The notes under the pieces were generated by a model. That model made no database searches. It saw only the letters and a program-made list of their open reading frames with translations, and was not told the origin of the DNA. From assembly GCA_015488735.1 (NCBI GenBank), contig WFNG01000228.1:1-46952 (forward strand): DNA of 46,952 nt. Reading direction: 5' to 3'. The stretch is from Bacteroidales bacterium. GTDB taxonomy: Bacteria; Bacteroidota; Bacteroidia; Bacteroidales; F082. Below, piece by piece: positions 43,241 to 46,952 of this stretch; within the stretch, counting starts at the first letter, position 1; every line of letters begins with the position of its first letter. A program made the translations under genes and the position numbers.

Positions 43241-44562
43241 ACAAGATAAGCCATCCCGACCGGACTAAAATGCCACAGCCGGCCGGTTTTGAAAAGCTGA
43301 ACATCACGAATCCTGAAAAAGTTATTCTCGGCAACGGGCTTCCCGTCTATATTCTTCGTGAAGAAAATCAGGAAGTTACCCGCCTTGATATGGTTTTTAA
43401 TGCCGGCACTTCTTTTCAGAAAACCCTGTTACAGGCATCTGCTGTCAACGATTTGCTCAGCGAAGGAACCCGAAAACACACCTCGGCTGAAATTGCGGGA
43501 ATATTGGATTTCCACGGTGCTTACACCGATTATTTTCTCACCAAAGATACGGCAGGCATCACACTTTACAGCCTCACAAAATACTACGACCGGTTGCTGC
43601 CGCTCATGGCCGAGCTGGTTACAGAAGCCATTTTCCCGGAAGAAGAGCTTTCCATTTATACCGACCGGAAATGGCAGGAATATCAGGTGAACAGTCAAAA
43701 GGTACGTTACAAAGCTTCACGGGCTTTTAACAAATTGATTTTTGGTGAAAAATCGGCTTATGGCCAGGTGGCAGAAGCCGATGATTTCGGGAAACTTACA
43801 CACAAAGACCTCATGGATTTTTACCGTCATCGTTATGCGGATTTCTTTGTTATTCTGAGTGGAAAAGTAAACGATGCACTTTTGCGGAACCTGGAACAGG
43901 TAATGGGCACACTTCCCCGGAAAAGCCAGCCGGAAGAGAACACGGCAAATATCGATTTCGTACTTCCCGAAGCACAACAAACACAATTCATTGAGAAAAA
44001 GGATGCCCTGCAATCTGCCCTGCGCGTTGGGGCACTCAGTATTTCGCGCCGGCATCCTGATTATCCGGGTCTTAACCTGCTAAACACAGTGCTTGGCGGT
44101 TATTTTGGCTCACGCCTCATGAGCAGTATCCGGGAAGAAAAAGGCTATACTTACGGGATATATTCTGCCATTCAAAACCATCGTCACGCAGGTTTGTTTG
44201 GTATTGCCACCGAAGTAAATGCAAAATACACTGCTGAAGCGCTACAGGAAATAAAACATCAAATGCAGCTGTTGTGCGAAGAAAAAATTAGAGATTCTGA
44301 GTTAAGCACCGTGAAAAATTATGTTTACGGAACTTATCTCAACAGCTTTGACGGCCCCCTGCAACTGGCTGAACGATTTAAAATGAGCGCCGAACTGGAA
44401 ATCCCTTTTCTTTTTTACAAAGAAAGCCTGGAACAGATGATGCAATACACACCGGAGGATTTACTTATGCTGGCCGGGAAATACCTGGCCCCGGACAAGA
44501 TGAAAACTTTGGTGGTGGGAAATATATCAGCCTTTCAGGTTGATAAAAACCTGAAAGATTGA
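43237..44562 (+). CDS. M16-family non-catalytic partner subunit
   Basis: A 441-residue M16 fold lacking the zinc motif: where HxxEH should be, it reads 'ASAVNDLLSEGTRK'. The C-terminal half keeps 'LNTVLGGYFGSRLMSSIREEKGYTYG' (quoted here in parts: LGGYFGSRL and REEKGYTYG), the conserved substrate-binding Arg/Tyr region of M16 subunits. In known two-subunit M16 peptidases this partner supplies such residues in trans. The start codon overlaps the catalytic gene's stop, giving coupled synthesis. Confidence 0.9.
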   Translation: MNKISHPDRTKMPQPAGFEKLNITNPEKVILGNGLPVYILREENQEVTRLDMVFNAGTSFQKTLLQASAVNDLLSEGTRKHTSAEIAGILDFHGAYTDYFLTKDTAGITLYSLTKYYDRLLPLMAELVTEAIFPEEELSIYTDRKWQEYQVNSQKVRYKASRAFNKLIFGEKSAYGQVAEADDFGKLTHKDLMDFYRHRYADFFVILSGKVNDALLRNLEQVMGTLPRKSQPEENTANIDFVLPEAQQTQFIEKKDALQSALRVGALSISRRHPDYPGLNLLNTVLGGYFGSRLMSSIREEKGYTYGIYSAIQNHRHAGLFGIATEVNAKYTAEALQEIKHQMQLLCEEKIRDSELSTVKNYVYGTYLNSFDGPLQLAERFKMSAELEIPFLFYKESLEQMMQYTPEDLLMLAGKYLAPDKMKTLVVGNISAFQVDKNLKD

Positions 44563-44624
44563 CATAAATTTCTGAAAAACAGACAAATTGCGAACTTCTT
44601 TTTCAGCAACACCTTATCGCCTGT

Positions 44625-46628
44625 TTATTTCCAATCCAGTAAGCGTTGCTCTCCTTTAAGACCTCTTGCTGTTTTTGCATCATAGGTAATTTCCAGAACC
44701 CCTTTGTAGTTTCCGGCGTTATCCCGTACGGCAAAATATTGGATATAAACAAATTTGTCCTTAAAGTCAATCCAAAAATTGGCTTCGTTTCGTTCACCAC
44801 TTTTGAAAGCAGCAATAATTTTTTCCACAATATGTACGCTCTTGGGCGGATGGCAATATTTAACCTGACGGCCAATAATACCTGCACTACGGGGAAAAAT
44901 CCGTTCATCGCCTTTGTTGTAGTACCTGACTTCATCGTTTTCGTCCACATAGGTTACATCAAAAGGCATGTGTTTGAATATCAGGTTTATTTGTTCAGGT
45001 GTGATAGCGCCAACATCAAGATTAATAGCCCCTATTTGCGAACTTGTTTTCCCGCTTCCCGTAAACGGAACGGGTTCCACATTTTCAGCAACCTGTACTT
45101 TTTCAGATTCTATTTTCGTTCCCGGATGTTTCCAGTTTGGGTTCCACATGGGAGGCGTATCAATTAAACAAAAACCCACTTCCTCTTCCCCTTTCCTGAT
45201 TTCCACCCACTCTTCGGTACTGATAAGTTCCAGACTGGTTGCCCACAGAACTTTTTCTTCCTTGAAAATCATATCTTCAATAGCACTGAACAACTCATCC
45301 TGGTTTTTGAAAAGTTCTTCATATTTTTTTGCATCGAGCAAGGAACGGTAAAACTTGATTTGGTTACGGATATTATCGTGCAACGACCACATAACCGTTG
45401 TGGGTTTGTCAAAACCTTTTGTTTCAAGATAAGGAAACAGCTGGTTTTCTTTGCGCACATAATGGGTGTTTATTTGCCATAATTTGTTGTAAGCATCTTC
45501 CCAATATTGGTGGTCAACATTTTTAAGGTCCACCTCTTTTTCTGCTTTCCGAAGCTCTTCAAGCAGGCTTCTAATGGCCACATTTTCTTTGATAAAAGTA
45601 TCCAGCGGATGTCCTTCTTCCAGATTATCAATACTTACTTTTTCCAGCGATTTTTTAAAAATGCTCAGCAAATCATCCACTTTGGCTTCAAACTGTGTAT
45701 TAGAAATACCCATGTCTTCCATTTTTTGCTCAGCAAGGGCAAACTCACCGGCACTAATGGTTCCTTTCAGTTCGTTATCAAAACGTGTTTTGCATTCATC
45801 CAGACTTTTTCCGGCAAAGAAATCGTTTACAATACCCAATATGGACTTTAACCTTTCGGGAGAAGAGTTTAAATAAGAACCCATTTCACTTTTTGCCTGC
45901 CACGATGCAGGTGGTTCGGGAACCAGCCAGCCGATTTCATCTTCCCCGGCGCGTATCTCCTGCCACTCTTTGTCGGTGAAAAGCCGTGCAGCTGTGGGAA
46001 AAAGAATCCGTTCTTCTTTGATGGTCATTTCCTGGGCTTCTCTTGCCAGCACAGGAAGTAAAATGCGGGCTTCTTTTTCGTTATTTTCGGCTACCGCTTT
46101 TGAAAACGCTTTGGCCAGTTTCCGGATATCATCATCGGAACTCCACATGATGGAACTGGGATGGTTAAATCCTTTTTTTTCAAGAAACGGGAAAATCTGA
46201 TTTTCTTTTCTTAAATAGTGAATGTCCAGTCCGGTAAATTGTTTTGCCAGCAATATCCAGTCCGATTTTAAATCGGTAAAGCTGTTTTTGGTTTCATTGA
46301 GTTGTGTTGCACGGTTAACCAATGCTTTAATTTGCTTGTTTTCTTCAAGGAAAGTATGGATTGGATGGCCGCTTGTAAATGAGCTTAGATCCTTTTGGGG
46401 TATCTTTTTTTCTATGACTCCAAAAATGTGTGTTTCAATGCTTACATGTTGCTCCGCATCGGCAAAAACATTTTCATCTTGTAATTTCTGAGCTACTTCG
46501 GTAACCTCTTCAGCAGTAATTTCCGGAATGTAATCCATAAACACCCGGATTAATTTGTTGGCCTGCTCCTCTTCTTTTCTTGCCAGCAAAGTCATGATCT
46601 GTCTGAGCAATTCTTTTTTATCTTTCAT
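44625..46628 (-). CDS. Tandem hemerythrin-domain protein with DUF438-like helices and C-terminal PAS
   Basis: A 667-residue cytosolic protein with an internal duplication. Copy 1: N-terminal helices (about 1-65, DUF438-like) and a hemerythrin-like bundle (about 88-235, 'HPIHTFLEEN', 'HYLRKENQIFPFLE'). Copy 2: helices (about 255-320) and a bundle (about 339-490, 'HPLDTFIKEN', 'HYVRKENQLFPYLE'). Then a PAS domain (about 540-655, 'FDVTYVDENDEVRYYN' to 'GVLEITYD'). Copy 2 keeps 'MWSLHDNIR', whose His is a typical iron ligand; copy 1 has 'MWSSDDDIR', lacking it. Probably an oxygen, NO or redox sensor/iron-binding protein (inference). It lies downstream of a flavodoxin gene on the same strand. Confidence 0.82.
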   Translation of the reverse strand: MKDKKELLRQIMTLLARKEEEQANKLIRVFMDYIPEITAEEVTEVAQKLQDENVFADAEQHVSIETHIFGVIEKKIPQKDLSSFTSGHPIHTFLEENKQIKALVNRATQLNETKNSFTDLKSDWILLAKQFTGLDIHYLRKENQIFPFLEKKGFNHPSSIMWSSDDDIRKLAKAFSKAVAENNEKEARILLPVLAREAQEMTIKEERILFPTAARLFTDKEWQEIRAGEDEIGWLVPEPPASWQAKSEMGSYLNSSPERLKSILGIVNDFFAGKSLDECKTRFDNELKGTISAGEFALAEQKMEDMGISNTQFEAKVDDLLSIFKKSLEKVSIDNLEEGHPLDTFIKENVAIRSLLEELRKAEKEVDLKNVDHQYWEDAYNKLWQINTHYVRKENQLFPYLETKGFDKPTTVMWSLHDNIRNQIKFYRSLLDAKKYEELFKNQDELFSAIEDMIFKEEKVLWATSLELISTEEWVEIRKGEEEVGFCLIDTPPMWNPNWKHPGTKIESEKVQVAENVEPVPFTGSGKTSSQIGAINLDVGAITPEQINLIFKHMPFDVTYVDENDEVRYYNKGDERIFPRSAGIIGRQVKYCHPPKSVHIVEKIIAAFKSGERNEANFWIDFKDKFVYIQYFAVRDNAGNYKGVLEITYDAKTARGLKGEQRLLDWK

Positions 46629-46720
46629 TTGATTATAATTTTGTATATCGTTGATAACATGAACGTTTCATCAGTTTGACTTTTATCATTTCACCCTATA
46701 AAAGTAGTTTAAAAATTTAA

Positions 46721-46952
46721 TCAATCAAATTCTGTTTTCAACTGGTTTACCCATGTTTTTATCCTGTCACCGGTAAGGTTGCCTTGATTTTCCTCATCCA
46801 GGGGCAAACCGACAAACTTTCCATCAACCACAGCCTTTGATTCTTCAAAATCGTAACCATCCGTTGGAACCATGCCAACTATATCACAGCCTTTTTCTTT
46901 TATGGCTTCATATATTTCGCCAATGGCATCAACAAACGTATCAGGATAACTA
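46721..46952 (-). CDS. fldA: Flavodoxin, C-terminal part, cut by window edge
   Basis: The reverse strand encodes the last ~77 residues before a TGA at 46721-46723: 'SYPDTFVDAIGEIYEAI', then 'GCDIVGMVPTDGYDFEESKA' and 'GKFVGLPLDEENQGNLTGDR', the typical C-terminal half of a long-chain flavodoxin (FMN electron carrier, including the Asp/Tyr-containing loop). The N-terminus with the phosphate-binding loop lies beyond the window. It precedes the hemerythrin/PAS gene by 92 bases on the same strand; a redox link is plausible but not shown. In organisms with many radical SAM enzymes, flavodoxin is a usual electron donor. Confidence 0.93.
   Translation of the reverse strand, partial: SYPDTFVDAIGEIYEAIKEKGCDIVGMVPTDGYDFEESKAVVDGKFVGLPLDEENQGNLTGDRIKTWVNQLKTEFD

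Overview
The window reads as a chromosomal segment of a Bacteroidota bacterium, most likely order Bacteroidales. This rests on three things. Promoters repeatedly show the Bacteroidota -7 box TAnnTTTG a short way upstream of genes, and Shine-Dalgarno sequences are mostly absent. Several families are typical of the phylum (DUF4251, DUF4270, a GT5-type 'starch synthase' N-domain protein, lamin-tail/FlgD-like secreted protein, large KamA-like radical SAM protein). The chromosome is AT-rich with no plasmid or phage signs. The species cannot be named from this sequence.

Layout: (1) 1-18344 is mostly housekeeping: DUF4251 protein (cut by the left edge), proline dehydrogenase, GT5-like protein, DUF4270 lipoprotein, glmS, a large secreted lamin-tail protein, asd-ribF, dusB, a CPBP membrane protease, dnaK, thioredoxin-like-panC, and panD-flippase-rfaE2. 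(2) 18560-33962 is an accessory cluster framed by two paralogous TetR-type regulators: TetR, SPASM-like radical SAM, two paralogous GNAT proteins, a B12-binding-type radical SAM, TauE/SafE permease, porin, FmdE-like protein, MMPL/RND exporter, LolA-like periplasmic carrier, second TetR, and a membrane-anchored patatin-like lipase. (3) 33963-46952 holds a P-loop kinase-like protein, recG, a small RAYT/IS200-like transposase unit with nested inverted repeats, a KamA-like radical SAM protein, meaB, a small three-repeat secreted protein, a catalytic/non-catalytic M16 protease pair, a duplicated hemerythrin/PAS protein and the C-terminus of a flavodoxin (cut by the right edge).

How the genes work together: the TetR cluster combines radical chemistry, acyl-transferase-like proteins, an inner-membrane MMPL exporter next to a LolA-like carrier, an outer-membrane porin and a lipase. 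This suggests making or remodelling, exporting and turning over a modified lipid or acylated molecule of the envelope. That is inference; no substrate can be read from the sequence. The strongest regulatory clue is a shared motif AAGTAnTTACTnA just downstream of the -7 boxes at the first tetR and at tauE, with a related 16-base inverted repeat ahead of the first tetR.

No tRNA, rRNA, CRISPR array, plasmid origin or phage genes were recognised. Two intrinsic terminators are clear (after dnaK and ahead of the M16 pair).
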